NCBI RefSeq assembly: GCF_001424705.1
Contig: NZ_LMRA01000012.1
Coordinates: 514,887-578,886, forward strand
Direction of reading: 5' to 3'
Length of the DNA: 64,000 nt
DNA from: Methylobacterium sp. Leaf465
GTDB taxonomy: Bacteria; Pseudomonadota; Alphaproteobacteria; Rhizobiales; Beijerinckiaceae
The stretch's first letter is position 1. Each line of letters begins with the position of its first letter. The notes below the pieces were generated by a model that did not search any database, had not been told where the DNA came from, and saw nothing but the letters and a program-made list of their open reading frames with translations. Positions 36,635 through 45,330 of the stretch are shown in pieces. The position numbers and the translations under genes were made by a program.

Positions 36635-37849
36635 TTATCGATTCAGTTGACCGGGCGCGACGGAGTCCGAGCCCTTGGAATCCTTGCCGTCACCGGCCGG
36701 GCCGCCATGGTGACCGCCGTGGTCGTGCCCGGAATGCTCCGGTGCCGAGTCCGGCTTCACCTCCGGTGCGATGCTCTTGGGCTTCATGCCCTCGGGCTGC
36801 TCCCGGCTGTGGGATTCGCGGCCGGAGCCGCCGACCGTGGCGCCCGGCGCCTCGATGCCCTGCTCGGCGTAGCGGTTGTCGTATTCCAGCCGCTCGCGGT
36901 TGGCGTGGCTCTCCTTGCCGGCCCCGCCCATGGCGTCGATGTGCATCATCTCGTTCATGCACATCTTGCCCGGCACGGCGCACATGTTGAGCACCGCGCC
37001 GTAGAGGCCGTTCTCCACGGTGGAGAAGTAGCGCACCGGCTCGCGCTCGCTCGGCTTCTCCAGGGCGAGGTAGCCCTGGCGGTCGAGGGGCTTGCCCTCG
37101 GCCCTCACCTTGGCGACCCACTGGTCGAACCCGGCCTGGTCGAGGCCGTGGAACTTGAAGCTCATCCGCGAGAAGCCGGAGCCGCTGTAATTGGCCGAGA
37201 GGCCCTCGTAGGTGCCGGCCTTGTTGATCACCGCGTGGAGCTTCGTCTCCATGCCGGCCATGGCGTAGATCTGCCCGGCGAGCGCGGGGATGAAGAACGA
37301 GTTCATGACGGTGGCGGAGGTGATCTTGAAGGAGATCGGCACATCGACCGGAGCCGCCAGTTCATTGACGGTGGCGATGCCCTGATCTGGGTAGAAGAAC
37401 AACCATTTCCAGTCGAGTGCGACGACCTCGACCGTCAGCGGCTTGACCCCCGCCGGCAGCGGCCGGTCTGCGTCGAGGCGGCTCAAGGGGCGGTAGGGAT
37501 CGAGGGTGTGGGTGCTGATCCAGGTCAGGGCCCCGAGGGCGATGACGATGACCAGCGGCGCCGACCAGATCAGCACTTCGAGCTGCGTCGAGTGGTGCCA
37601 GTCGGGATCGTACTCGGCCTTGGTGTTCGAGACCCGGTAGCGCCACGCGAACAGCAGCGTGAAGGCGATGACCGGGATGATGATGAGCAGCATCAGGCCG
37701 GTGGAGGCCAGGATCAGGTCGCGCTGGCGCGTTGCGATGTCGCCGGAGGGCTGCATCAGGACCATGTTGCAGCCGGACAGGAGTCCGAACAGCGGGAGGA
37801 GCGCGAGCGTACGAAGGGTTTTGACCGGCATGGACTCGTCTGGCACCAT
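36635..37849 (-). CDS. cyoA: Cytochrome o ubiquinol oxidase subunit II (lipoprotein) with long His-rich tail
   Basis: 404 residues from ATG 37849, or 398 from ATG 37831, which begins the cleaner signal. Lipobox LLSGC (Cys27) predicts a lipoprotein; two membrane segments follow (about 47-70 and 92-112), then the periplasmic cupredoxin domain. CuA ligands are absent, as expected for a quinol oxidase. After the conserved end (NMCAVPGKMCMNEMMHIDAM) there is an extra tail of about 90 residues. It is rich in Glu, Ser and Lys and ends in HSGHDHGGHHGG followed by about 25 more residues, unlike E. coli CyoA (315 aa). Confidence 0.95.
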   Translation of the reverse strand: MVPDESMPVKTLRTLALLPLFGLLSGCNMVLMQPSGDIATRQRDLILASTGLMLLIIIPVIAFTLLFAWRYRVSNTKAEYDPDWHHSTQLEVLIWSAPLVIVIALGALTWISTHTLDPYRPLSRLDADRPLPAGVKPLTVEVVALDWKWLFFYPDQGIATVNELAAPVDVPISFKITSATVMNSFFIPALAGQIYAMAGMETKLHAVINKAGTYEGLSANYSGSGFSRMSFKFHGLDQAGFDQWVAKVRAEGKPLDRQGYLALEKPSEREPVRYFSTVENGLYGAVLNMCAVPGKMCMNEMMHIDAMGGAGKESHANRERLEYDNRYAEQGIEAPGATVGGSGRESHSREQPEGMKPKSIAPEVKPDSAPEHSGHDHGGHHGGPAGDGKDSKGSDSVAPGQLNR

Positions 37850-38177
37850 CTCGGATGAGCGACGTCCAACGGCCCCGATTGACCGAAGGCGTTATCGTCG
37901 GGTCTCAATTCGCTGCATTGCATCAATCTGACAAGTCGCATGCGGCGCGTCTGATCAGCGCTGCGGGCATAGCCGATGCAGGACAAAGCACGCTATGGAC
38001 CCTGCCACGATTTCACGGATCGCGCCAAAACACCGCGCTCTTTGTCCCGGGGCGCGTCACGCTGCGCTTTGACGCAGACAAATGGCAGGGCGTACACGTG
38101 TCCCCTATCCCAGGGCCTCACGCGCCGCCCCGCGCCTGATTCGGCCTCGAACGCATGAAGCGAGCACGGTTTCCTTG
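37850..38177. other. Divergent promoter region between cyoA and an MFS gene
   Basis: 328 bp without a credible gene and lower in GC than its surroundings. It should contain the cyo operon promoter and that of the MFS gene. A loose TTTG-N7-CAAA dyad lies near 38069-38083, and TTGCATCAATC near 37918. Neither matches the FNR/FixK box spacing seen elsewhere in the window, so no operator is called. Confidence 0.5.
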
Positions 38178-39512
38178 ATGAGCGCAGACTCCGCATTGCC
38201 CTCCTCCTCATCGCTGGAGCGCGACGCGCACGAGGCGTCGAGCGATCACAAAGTGGCGCCGGGCGAGATCGCCATCGGCGTCGTAATCGGGCGCGCCGCG
38301 GAGTATTTCGACTTCTTCGTCTACGGCATCGCCTCGGTTCTGATCTTCCCCGGCGTGTTCTTTCCCTTCGCCGATCCGCTGACCGGCACGCTCTATGCCT
38401 TCGCGCTGTTCGCCCTGGCCTTCATCGCCCGCCCGATCGGCTCGGTGATCTTCATGGAGATCGACCGGCGTCACGGGCGCGCGGCGAAGCTGACGATCGC
38501 GCTGTTCCTGCTCGGCGGTTCGACGATGGCGATCGGCTTCCTGCCGAACTATCACCAACTCGGCGCCCTCTCGATCTGGATCCTGGCCGCCCTGCGCTTC
38601 GGCCAGGGCCTCGCCCTGGGCGGCGCCTGGGACGGACTTGCCTCCCTGCTGGCGCTGAACGCCCCTGAGAAGCAGCGCGGCTGGTACGCGATGATCCCGC
38701 AGCTCGGTGCGCCGGTCGGCTTCATGCTGGCGAGCGCCCTCTTCGCGTTCTTCCTCGGCAACGTCTCCAACGCCGACTTCCTCGACTGGGGCTGGCGCTA
38801 CCCGTTCTTCGTGGCCTTCGCGATCAACGTCGTGGCGCTCTTCGCCCGCCTGCGGCTCGTGGCCACCGAGGAATTCTCGCGGATGCTGCAGATGCAGGAG
38901 CTGGAGCCGACCCCGGTGCTGGAGCTCCTGCGCACGCACGGCCGGTTCGTGCTCATCGGCGCCGTGGTGCCGCTGGCGAGCTTCGCCCTGTTCCATCTCG
39001 TGACGGTGTTCCCGATCAGCTGGATCCACCTCTTCACCGGCCGCTCGGCGGGCGAGTTCCTGCTGGTGCAGTGCTCGGGCGCCTTCCTGGCCGCCGGCAC
39101 CATCGTGCTCTCCGGCGTCCTGGCCGACCGCATCGGGCGGCGGACCTTGGTGGGGGTGGCGGCCGGCCTGATCGGTCTGTTCGCCCTGGCCAGCATCGCC
39201 GCGCCCATCATCTTCGGTGACAGCGAGCTCGGCCAGACCATCTATGTGCTGATCGGATTCGGCCTGCTCGGCCTCTCCTACGGCCAGACCTCGGGCTCGG
39301 TGACCGCCAATCTCGGCACCCGCTTCCGCTACACCGGCGCCGCCCTCACCTCGGACCTCGCCTGGCTGATCGGCGCGGGCTTCGCGCCCCTGGTGGCGCT
39401 CAGCGTCTCCAGCCGCTTCGGCCTGTCCTGGGTCGGCGTCTACCTGCTCTCCGGCGCGGTCGCGACGCTCTGCGCCCTCGCCTTCAACCGCCGCGAGACC
39501 GCTCGCCTCTGA
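38178..39512 (+). CDS. MFS transporter, metabolite:H+ symporter type
   Basis: 444 residues from ATG 38178; the frame to 38082 adds no homology. Twelve membrane segments with MHS-family features: GRAAEYFDFFVYGIASVL at the first helix, IDRRHGRAAKLTIAL in the 2-3 loop, and RFGQGLALGGAWDGLASL. Unlike the MFS gene at 19999, the first-loop motif is EIDRRHGR instead of RIADRLGR. Substrate unknown, probably an organic acid. It is followed by a strong terminator. Confidence 0.92.
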   Translation: MSADSALPSSSSLERDAHEASSDHKVAPGEIAIGVVIGRAAEYFDFFVYGIASVLIFPGVFFPFADPLTGTLYAFALFALAFIARPIGSVIFMEIDRRHGRAAKLTIALFLLGGSTMAIGFLPNYHQLGALSIWILAALRFGQGLALGGAWDGLASLLALNAPEKQRGWYAMIPQLGAPVGFMLASALFAFFLGNVSNADFLDWGWRYPFFVAFAINVVALFARLRLVATEEFSRMLQMQELEPTPVLELLRTHGRFVLIGAVVPLASFALFHLVTVFPISWIHLFTGRSAGEFLLVQCSGAFLAAGTIVLSGVLADRIGRRTLVGVAAGLIGLFALASIAAPIIFGDSELGQTIYVLIGFGLLGLSYGQTSGSVTANLGTRFRYTGAALTSDLAWLIGAGFAPLVALSVSSRFGLSWVGVYLLSGAVATLCALAFNRRETARL

Positions 39513-39537
39513 AGGCCGCGCCGCCCGCCGAGGATCG

Positions 39538-39573
39538 AGCCCCGGACGGCCGCTGCGCCGCCGGGGCTTTTTT
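39538..39573 (+). terminator. Rho-independent terminator after the second MFS gene
   Basis: AGCCCCGG (39538-39545) pairs with CCGGGGCT (39561-39568), followed by six T (39568-39573). Confidence 0.92.
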
Positions 39574-39715
39574 CGTGTCCGCGCGGCCGACCCGCCCCCG
39601 CAGGGCCGTTTCGGATGGAAAACCGGCCGCTTCGCGCGCGCGGTCTCTGCGGTAGGATGCCGGGGCGAGGCCGTCGGCGGCACGACGCCCGAGGGGGACG
39701 GAGGCACACCGCATC

Positions 39716-40027
39716 GTGGCGCAGCTCATCTACACCCGCCTCGAGGACCACCCGCGCGAGACCTACGTCATCACGAGCGGGGCGCTGATCGTCGGGCGGG
39801 TGGATTGCATCCGCGACGATCCCCCGCCCGCCGCGCAATGGACCTGGGGCCTGCACCTCGACATCGGGGCGTCTCCGTTCCGGCGAGGCGCGACCGTGTC
39901 CTCGCGGGACGCGGCCGTGGCGGCCCTGGAGCAGGCCTGGACCGAGTGGAAGCTCTGGGCCGGCCTGTGCGATGCGGATGGGCCCGACCCATCGGCCGGA
40001 ACGCCGGCACCCCGCATCCTGCGCTGA
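39716..40027 (+). CDS. Hypothetical protein
   Basis: 103 residues from GTG 39716. Compact mixed sequence with conserved-looking Trp residues (AQWTWGLHLDIGASPF, QAWTEWKLWAGL) and a helix near the end; no signal peptide or membrane segment. Similar short proteins occur as unannotated Rhizobiales genes, but no domain is recognised. It stands alone between a terminator and the stress-gene block. Confidence 0.65.
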   Translation: MAQLIYTRLEDHPRETYVITSGALIVGRVDCIRDDPPPAAQWTWGLHLDIGASPFRRGATVSSRDAAVAALEQAWTEWKLWAGLCDADGPDPSAGTPAPRILR

Positions 40028-40184
40028 GGCGGCGGCGTCGCGGCCGTCCTTCGTGGACGGCCGGGGAGGTCCTGTCGCGTCGGCCCGCCCCGGGCGGACG
40101 CCCGCCATGCCTTCGCTTCCGTGCCGCGGCCCGTCGCGTCGCCGCGACCGGAAGCGGAGGGTCCGGAGTCCCCGTGGCGTCACA

Positions 40185-40198
40185 TTGATCCACCGCAA
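40185..40198 (+). promoter_or_regulatory. FNR/FixK-like box 1
   Basis: TTGAT-CCAC-CGCAA, a 14-bp dyad one half-site away from the FNR consensus TTGAT-N4-ATCAA. It ends 57 bp before the GTG of the small ORF at 40256. Orientation is the reverse of box 2 relative to the gene. Confidence 0.6.
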
Positions 40199-40255
40199 GG
40201 TGCGCGCCGGCCCCGCGGTCATCATCGCGACCGCAAACGGGAACAGGAGGCTCCG

Positions 40256-40465
40256 GTGACGATCGTCTTGCGATCCGCTTCCGTCCGGTCGGTCCAAGCG
40301 ACGGGCGTGCCGCACATCCTCGGAGCGCGACCGTCGGCGGCTCCGATCGTCGCGGACCTCTTTCGCCACCGGAGCATCGGCAGCCTCCAGGCGCTCGGTC
40401 TCGCGCTCCTTTCCTTGGTCGTGACCCCCACGCCGCTCCGGCTCGTGCTGGCCCGTCCGACGTGA
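40256..40465 (+). CDS. Small hypothetical protein behind an FNR-like box
   Basis: 69 residues from GTG 40256 with AGGAGG 5 bases upstream (40245-40250), one of the best ribosome sites in the block. Basic N-terminus and a hydrophobic C-terminal stretch (LQALGLALLSLVV), possibly membrane-associated. No family recognised. The support is the ribosome site and the FNR-like box upstream rather than homology. Confidence 0.5.
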   Translation: MTIVLRSASVRSVQATGVPHILGARPSAAPIVADLFRHRSIGSLQALGLALLSLVVTPTPLRLVLARPT

Positions 40466-40541
40466 AGGCGAAGGGGGCCGCGGTCCCGATGCGGACGGCG
40501 CGGGGCGGCACCGACGACCGAGAGGATACGGGAGACGCCGC

Positions 40542-40826
40542 ATGGCTGTCGACGACGAGCGAGTCTGGGGATCGCGGGGCCGGTCCGGACGCCCCCTGCC
40601 GCGCTGGTTGCGGGCGCGGCTGTCCCGGCGGCGGCGGACGACCGTCGACGGCCAAGGGCACGCCGGGCCGCGGGGCCAGGGGCCGGCCGAGCCGGCAGCG
40701 CCGCAGCCGGACGCAGGGACGGACCGTCCGATGGACGTCGCAGCCCTGCTCCGGGTCGTTCGGTCGGTGGCCGCCGACGGGTTCGGTCCCGGTCCGGTCC
40801 CCTTGGCGAGACGCCTGCGCGATTAG
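40542..40826 (+). CDS. Possible small basic protein
   Basis: 94 residues from ATG 40542 with GGGAG 8 bases upstream. Arg/Gly/Pro-rich (PRWLRARLSRRRRTTVDG), with a short helical C-terminus. Such composition is common in chance frames of GC-rich DNA, so this is a weak call. It fills the gap between the small ORF and the first universal stress protein gene. Confidence 0.3.
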   Translation: MAVDDERVWGSRGRSGRPLPRWLRARLSRRRRTTVDGQGHAGPRGQGPAEPAAPQPDAGTDRPMDVAALLRVVRSVAADGFGPGPVPLARRLRD

Positions 40827-40868
40827 GGGTCGCGAACAGGCCGGCACCACCACGCCACACCCCACCCC

Positions 40869-40882
40869 TTGCGATGGATCAA
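40869..40882 (+). promoter_or_regulatory. FNR/FixK-like box 2
   Basis: TTGCG-ATGG-ATCAA followed by GG. It ends 68 bp before ATG 40951 of the first universal stress gene, a distance compatible with a class II activator site at -41.5 and a short leader. Confidence 0.65.
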
Positions 40883-40950
40883 GGACCGGGCGGAGGGCGC
40901 GCCCCACGATGTCCCGTCCGGTCCGGACGGCCGGACCACGGGAGGCAGAG

Positions 40951-41766
40951 ATGAAGATTTCGAACGTCATGGTGTCGCTGGACCTCGGCGCGGCCGCCGC
41001 GGATCGGGTCCAGCTCTCCGCGAGCCTGGCCGAACGCTTCGACGCGACCCTGACCGGCGTCGCCGCGCGGCAGGTGCCCGCCCTCATCGCCGTCAGCGAC
41101 GTCCGCGAATCCGAACGCATCTACGAGATCGAGGACCGGCGTGCGCGGGAGCAGCTCGCGGAAGCCCGGGCAGTGTTCCTGCGCGAGGCTGGCCGCGGAA
41201 TCCGCACGGCCTGGCGGGCGGCGCTCGCCGAACCCACGGCCTATCTCACGACCCAGGCGCGCGCCGCCGACATGGTCGTGGTGGGTCGTCACGGGCCCGT
41301 CGACGGCGATCCCGGTCTCATGGGCATCGCCGCGGGCGCCCTCCTGATGGCGGTCGGCCGCCCGGTGCTCGTGGCGCCGCCGGGCGTCGAGCGCCTGACG
41401 GCGAAACGGATCGTGGTGGCCTGGAAGGACACGCGGGAATCCCGCCGGGCGGTGCAGGACGCCCTGCCGTTCCTCAGCCGGGCCGAGGCCGTCCACCTCG
41501 TGGTGGCGGGGCCCGGTGCCCACGAGGAGGGTGCGGAGGACGTAGCCGCCTACCTGTCCGGGCATGGAGCCGCGGTGACCACCCATCTCCTCCCGAGCCC
41601 CGGCGCCGAGGCCGCGGAGGCGGTCCTGCAGTTCGCGCGGCGCGCCGACGCCGACCTCATCGTGATGGGCGCCTACGGGCATACGCGGTTGCGCGAGTGG
41701 ATCTTCGGCGGGGCCACCCGCGACGTCCTGCAGGCGACCACCCTCTGCTGCCTGATGAGCCACTGA
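40951..41766 (+). CDS. Universal stress protein, two tandem UspA domains
   Basis: 271 residues from ATG 40951, with GGAGG at 40941-40945. Two UspA modules (about 1-145 and 150-271). The second ends with the nucleotide-loop pattern MGAYGHTRLREWIFGGATRDVL (G-x2-G-x(n)-G-G/S). The N-terminal module retains VVGRHGPVDGDP. Tandem Usp proteins of this type are often induced by low oxygen or stationary phase. It overlaps the cytochrome gene by one base and is preceded by FNR-like box 2. Confidence 0.9.
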   Translation: MKISNVMVSLDLGAAAADRVQLSASLAERFDATLTGVAARQVPALIAVSDVRESERIYEIEDRRAREQLAEARAVFLREAGRGIRTAWRAALAEPTAYLTTQARAADMVVVGRHGPVDGDPGLMGIAAGALLMAVGRPVLVAPPGVERLTAKRIVVAWKDTRESRRAVQDALPFLSRAEAVHLVVAGPGAHEEGAEDVAAYLSGHGAAVTTHLLPSPGAEAAEAVLQFARRADADLIVMGAYGHTRLREWIFGGATRDVLQATTLCCLMSH

Positions 41767-42098
41767 TGCGCCGGACAGCCCCCTCCGCCGCCGGGCACCT
41801 CCTGCTGGCCTCCCTCGCCCTCGGCGGCCCCGCGCTGGCCTGGGACCGGGCGGTACAGCGGGGCGCCACGATCGCACGCACCGACTGCGCCCGCTGCCAT
41901 GCGGTCGAACGAACCGGAGCGAGCCCGCTGCGCATCGCACCGCCCTTCCGCGAGCTCCACGCCCGCTACCCTGTCGAGAATCTCGGCGAGGCCCTGGCCG
42001 AGGGAATCCGCACGGGTCACCCGAGCATGCCGGAATTCCGCTTCGATCCGGACGAGGCCGCGGCCCTGATCGCCTACCTGAAGTCCCTGGAGCGCTGA
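41766..42098 (+). CDS. Small mono-haem c-type cytochrome
   Basis: 110 residues. Signal peptide (to about residue 25, GGPALAW), haem motif CARCH (Cys41-His45) and a likely axial Met in HPSMPEF near the C-terminus, then a final helix LIAYLKSLER typical of class I cytochrome c. It would carry electrons in the periplasm. Its ATG overlaps the stop of the universal stress gene (TGATG), so both are expressed from one transcript. Confidence 0.92.
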   Translation: MRRTAPSAAGHLLLASLALGGPALAWDRAVQRGATIARTDCARCHAVERTGASPLRIAPPFRELHARYPVENLGEALAEGIRTGHPSMPEFRFDPDEAAALIAYLKSLER

Positions 42099-42179
42099 CG
42101 CCGAGAAGGTCTCGCGTGCGAGCGATCGGTCCCGTCCGTGGCTCGTCCGGCGACAGCCCGGGCCGGGACCGGCATGCGG

Positions 42180-42193
42180 TTGAGACAGATCAA
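42180..42193 (+). promoter_or_regulatory. FNR/FixK-like box 3
   Basis: TTGAG-ACAG-ATCAA followed by GG. It ends 64 bp before ATG 42258 of the second universal stress gene and has the same orientation as box 2. Confidence 0.65.
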
Positions 42194-42257
42194 GGCCGGG
42201 CCTCGCCGCGGGCCGCACCCTGACGGCCTCTCGCGGTCGAGCCCAGGAGCGGATTCC

Positions 42258-43076
42258 ATGTCCTATGCAAGCCTCATGGTTGCGGTGGATGACGGGCGTC
42301 ACGCCGCGGCGCGGGTCCGCCTGGCGGCGGAACTCGCCCAACGCTTCGGCGCCCGCCTGATCGGCGCGGCCGGCTGCCTGCCGGAATATCCGCAGGGGTT
42401 CGGGGAGAGCATCGTGCCGGCGGGCATGGCCATCGAGGAGATCCGCCAGGCCGCCCTCGATCGGCTCGCGGGCGCGGAGCGGGTCTTCCGGCAGGCATCC
42501 TGCCTGAACGACCGGGTCGCCTGGCGCTCCGACCTCGCCGCCCCGGTGCCCTTCCTGGAACAGCAATCCCGCGCCGCCGACCTCGTCGTGGTCGGGCGCG
42601 ACGGCAAGGAGGCGGGCGTGTCGCCCGGCATGGCGGTCCCGGTCGGCGACGTGCTGATGGGCCTCGGTCGCCCGGTCCTCGCCGTCCCGCCGGGTCTCGA
42701 GCACCTCGCCGCGCGCCGGATCGTGGTCGGCTGGAAGAACACGCTCCAGACCCGCCGGGCCCTGTCGGACGCCCTGCCCCTCCTGCGTCGTGCGGACGCC
42801 GTCCAGGTGGTGCAGGTGGCCGAGACCCGCGACCGTTCCGAGATCGAGGACGTTGCCGGCTACCTTGCCCTGCACGACGTGCCGGCGACCGCGGAGGCGA
42901 TGGCGCCCGCGGGTTGGTCCGTGGCCGAAACCCTGGAGGGCGCCGCCGGCGCCTTCGGGGCGGATCTCATCGTGACTGGAGCCTACGGCTACAGCCGCCT
43001 GCGCGAGTGGTTCTTCGGCGGGGTCACCCGCGATCTGCTGGCGCGGGCCACCGTCTGCTGCCTGCTCTCCCACTGA
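42258..43076 (+). CDS. Universal stress protein, two tandem UspA domains
   Basis: 272 residues from ATG 42258 with AGGAG at 42245-42249. It has the same two-domain design as the gene at 40951 and a near-identical C-terminal signature (TGAYGYSRLREWFFGGVTRDLL), so the two are paralogues. The N-terminal domain differs more (ASLMVAVDDGRHAAARVRLA). It has its own FNR-like box, which argues for independent but parallel control. Confidence 0.9.
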   Translation: MSYASLMVAVDDGRHAAARVRLAAELAQRFGARLIGAAGCLPEYPQGFGESIVPAGMAIEEIRQAALDRLAGAERVFRQASCLNDRVAWRSDLAAPVPFLEQQSRAADLVVVGRDGKEAGVSPGMAVPVGDVLMGLGRPVLAVPPGLEHLAARRIVVGWKNTLQTRRALSDALPLLRRADAVQVVQVAETRDRSEIEDVAGYLALHDVPATAEAMAPAGWSVAETLEGAAGAFGADLIVTGAYGYSRLREWFFGGVTRDLLARATVCCLLSH

Positions 43077-43170
43077 CCCCGGGACGGGCCGCCACCCGCC
43101 CCGACCGAGCCCGGGCGGGACCCGTCTCGCCCTCCGTGGGAATGCCGGACGCGGAACCGACCCGCCGGCC

Positions 43171-43914
43171 TCAGGTCCCGAGGTGGAGCGCGCCCCCGGT
43201 GCGGGCGACCGGCCCGTTCAGGCCGAGATAGCCGCCATCGAAGGTGGCGAACGCGCGCAGTTGCGCGAGATCGGGGATTTCTACCCGGCCGCGCGACAGG
43301 CACGCGAGTCCCGCCTCGCGCAGGATCCGCAAGGTGCGATTCAGGTGGACGGTGGACAGCCCGACCGCATCCGCGAGGGCGGCCTGTCCGATCTCCAGGC
43401 GGAACGCGCCGCCCTCCGCCAGCCCCGCGGCCTGCAGGCAGGCGTGGAGCTCGCAGAACAGGTGGGCGGTTCGCTGCGGCGCCGGCATGGTGCCCGTGAC
43501 GAGCCATTCCCGGGCCCGCGCGAGCTCATTCAGCGTCATCCACCAGAGGACGCGGTTGATGTTCGGCCGTTCCCGGGCCAGGGCCGTCAGGGCTTCGATC
43601 GGGATCTCCCCGACCGCGCATCGGCTCAAGGCCCCGATGTTCCAATCCGAGGTCTTCGGCGGCGCCTCGGGGAGCCGGCACAGATCCCCCGGCAGGACGA
43701 ACGATGCGATCCGCCGCGAGCGGCCGTCCATGACCCGATACCGGCACATCACGCCCTGGAGCAGGACGAGCACCGTGCTGCGCCCCGGCTCGGCCGAGAG
43801 GTCCTGGCGGGCGGACACAACGCGATGATGCGCGACGATCGACGCGATGGCCGCGCGATCCGCCGCATCGGTGTGGCCGCTGTGCTCGAGCTTCGTCAGA
43901 AAGGGACCGTTCAC
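43171..43914 (-). CDS. Crp/Fnr family transcriptional regulator
   Basis: 247 residues from GTG 43914 (AAAGG about 9 bases upstream); ATG 43968 is an alternative. Cyclic-nucleotide-binding-like beta-roll (about 15-125: LLQGVMCRYRVMDGRSRRIASFVLPGDL) and a C-terminal helix-turn-helix (LADAVGLSTVHLNRTLRILREAGL). The N-terminal cysteine cluster of oxygen-sensing FNR is absent, so it is FixK/DNR-like or senses something else. It is a candidate for binding the boxes at 40185, 40869, 42180 and 50124. It faces the second universal stress gene convergently. Confidence 0.9.
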   Translation of the reverse strand: MNGPFLTKLEHSGHTDAADRAAIASIVAHHRVVSARQDLSAEPGRSTVLVLLQGVMCRYRVMDGRSRRIASFVLPGDLCRLPEAPPKTSDWNIGALSRCAVGEIPIEALTALARERPNINRVLWWMTLNELARAREWLVTGTMPAPQRTAHLFCELHACLQAAGLAEGGAFRLEIGQAALADAVGLSTVHLNRTLRILREAGLACLSRGRVEIPDLAQLRAFATFDGGYLGLNGPVARTGGALHLGT

Positions 43915-44014
43915 GCCGCAGCCTTTGAGGGTTCGGGGTTTCGGGGCGATCGGTCGCCCCGCTCTCATGCATCCCCGGCGCCGGGGGAAAAGCGGCCCAC
44001 GATGGTCACGCCGA

Positions 44015-45133
44015 TCACGCCGCATCGGAGCGCCGGACCGGCACGGGATGCCCCGGACCCGATGCCGTCGCCAGGGCCCCGAAGGCTCTGACGAGGTCCC
44101 TGTCGACCTTGCCGACCATGCCGGCGAGGATGCCGTAGGCCTCGCCGGGGTCGAGGGGCGCCTTGTAGGGGCGTCGTTCGATCAGAGCGCCGTAGATGTC
44201 GCAGATGGTCACCAGCCGGACGAGATCCGGGATGTCCGGCCCTTCGAGCCCGTCGGGATAGCCCGATCCGTCGAGGGCCTCGTGGTGCGAGCGGACCACG
44301 GCGAGCATGATCTCGGGGAAACCGCCCTGCTCCAGCAGCATCGCGTGTCCCAGGGCGGGGTGGGTCCGCATCACGGCCTGCTCGGCAGGATCCAGGCGCC
44401 CCGGCTTGTTCAGGATCGCGTGCGGGATCTGCGCCTTGCCGAGGTCGTGCAGGAGGGCGGCTTCCGTCAGTGCCCGGCAATCGGCCATGTTCAGGCCGAG
44501 ATGGCGCCCGAACCCGGCTGCCAGACCGGCCACGAGCAGGCAGTGCTGGTGGGTGGCGTCGTCGAAGCGCCAGACGACGTCGAGCCAGCCCCGGATGTCG
44601 GCCTGGTCGAGGGCGCCGAGGACGAGGGTAGCGCCCTCCGCGAGAAGCGCCGGGTTCGGCGCCTGGCCCGCCCGGCCGAGATCGAATAGGCGCGTCAGGG
44701 ATTGCGCGGCCCCCGCCGCGGCCGTCGCGACCGCCGGCGCGGGGGCAGGCTCGGCGACCGGCTTGGGGGACGGGACGATCTCCGCCAGGAGCGCGGCGAT
44801 CCGTTCGAAGGGATCGCGGGCCGAGATGACTCGGCTCGCGCCGAGGGCGTGGGCCTGGGCATGGGCGCGCGGCGATTCCTCGTGCAGGATGCAGAGGTAG
44901 GGGCGATCGCCGGCGCCGAACCGTGTCAGGTACCGGCGGACCGAGCCCACCTCGACGGAATTCGCGAGCGGCACGTCGCTGATCACGGCCGCCACGGACG
45001 CGGGATCGATCGCCGTCGGTGCCAAGTCCGGATCGAGTACATCGACGACGATGATCTGCCAACGACCGAAGCTGAGGTCGTTCAGTCTCTGACTTCGCGC
45101 CGGCGAGTTGGTGAGCAGGACAACGGATCTCAC
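44015..45133 (-). CDS. Receiver-like/HD-GYP domain protein (predicted c-di-GMP phosphodiesterase)
   Basis: 372 residues. The N-terminal 115 residues look like a degenerate receiver (AVISDVPLAN carries a possible phospho-acceptor Asp). After an Ala/Pro linker comes an HD-GYP domain: HDLGKAQIPHAILNKPG, then HHEALDGSGYPDGL and the CDIYGAL element. All core metal and GYP residues are present. It would hydrolyse c-di-GMP. It is upstream of the Crp/Fnr gene on the same strand (100-bp gap) and divergent from the PAS-HTH gene. Confidence 0.88.
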   Translation of the reverse strand: MRSVVLLTNSPARSQRLNDLSFGRWQIIVVDVLDPDLAPTAIDPASVAAVISDVPLANSVEVGSVRRYLTRFGAGDRPYLCILHEESPRAHAQAHALGASRVISARDPFERIAALLAEIVPSPKPVAEPAPAPAVATAAAGAAQSLTRLFDLGRAGQAPNPALLAEGATLVLGALDQADIRGWLDVVWRFDDATHQHCLLVAGLAAGFGRHLGLNMADCRALTEAALLHDLGKAQIPHAILNKPGRLDPAEQAVMRTHPALGHAMLLEQGGFPEIMLAVVRSHHEALDGSGYPDGLEGPDIPDLVRLVTICDIYGALIERRPYKAPLDPGEAYGILAGMVGKVDRDLVRAFGALATASGPGHPVPVRRSDAA

Positions 45134-45330
45134 GAATTCCTCGTCGTTCCCGAATTCGATCTGGTCGAACCTTAGACGGCTGCTCTCAAAGAGTCGTGAA
45201 AGGCAGCCCGGAATCGCCGGGGTATCGACGGGATGCGTTCGCGGTCGCGTGACCGGTATTGGACTTCTGGCGAATGGTTTCCCGGCACCATGCTCGATAT
45301 CCTCGCATTTGAGAGCTCGTTCGGAGCCGC

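Noticed and set aside
38069..38083. TTTG-N7-CAAA dyad upstream of cyoA as an FNR site
   Set aside because: The half-sites and spacing do not fit TTGAT-N4-ATCAA, and it does not match the four boxes that share a pattern.
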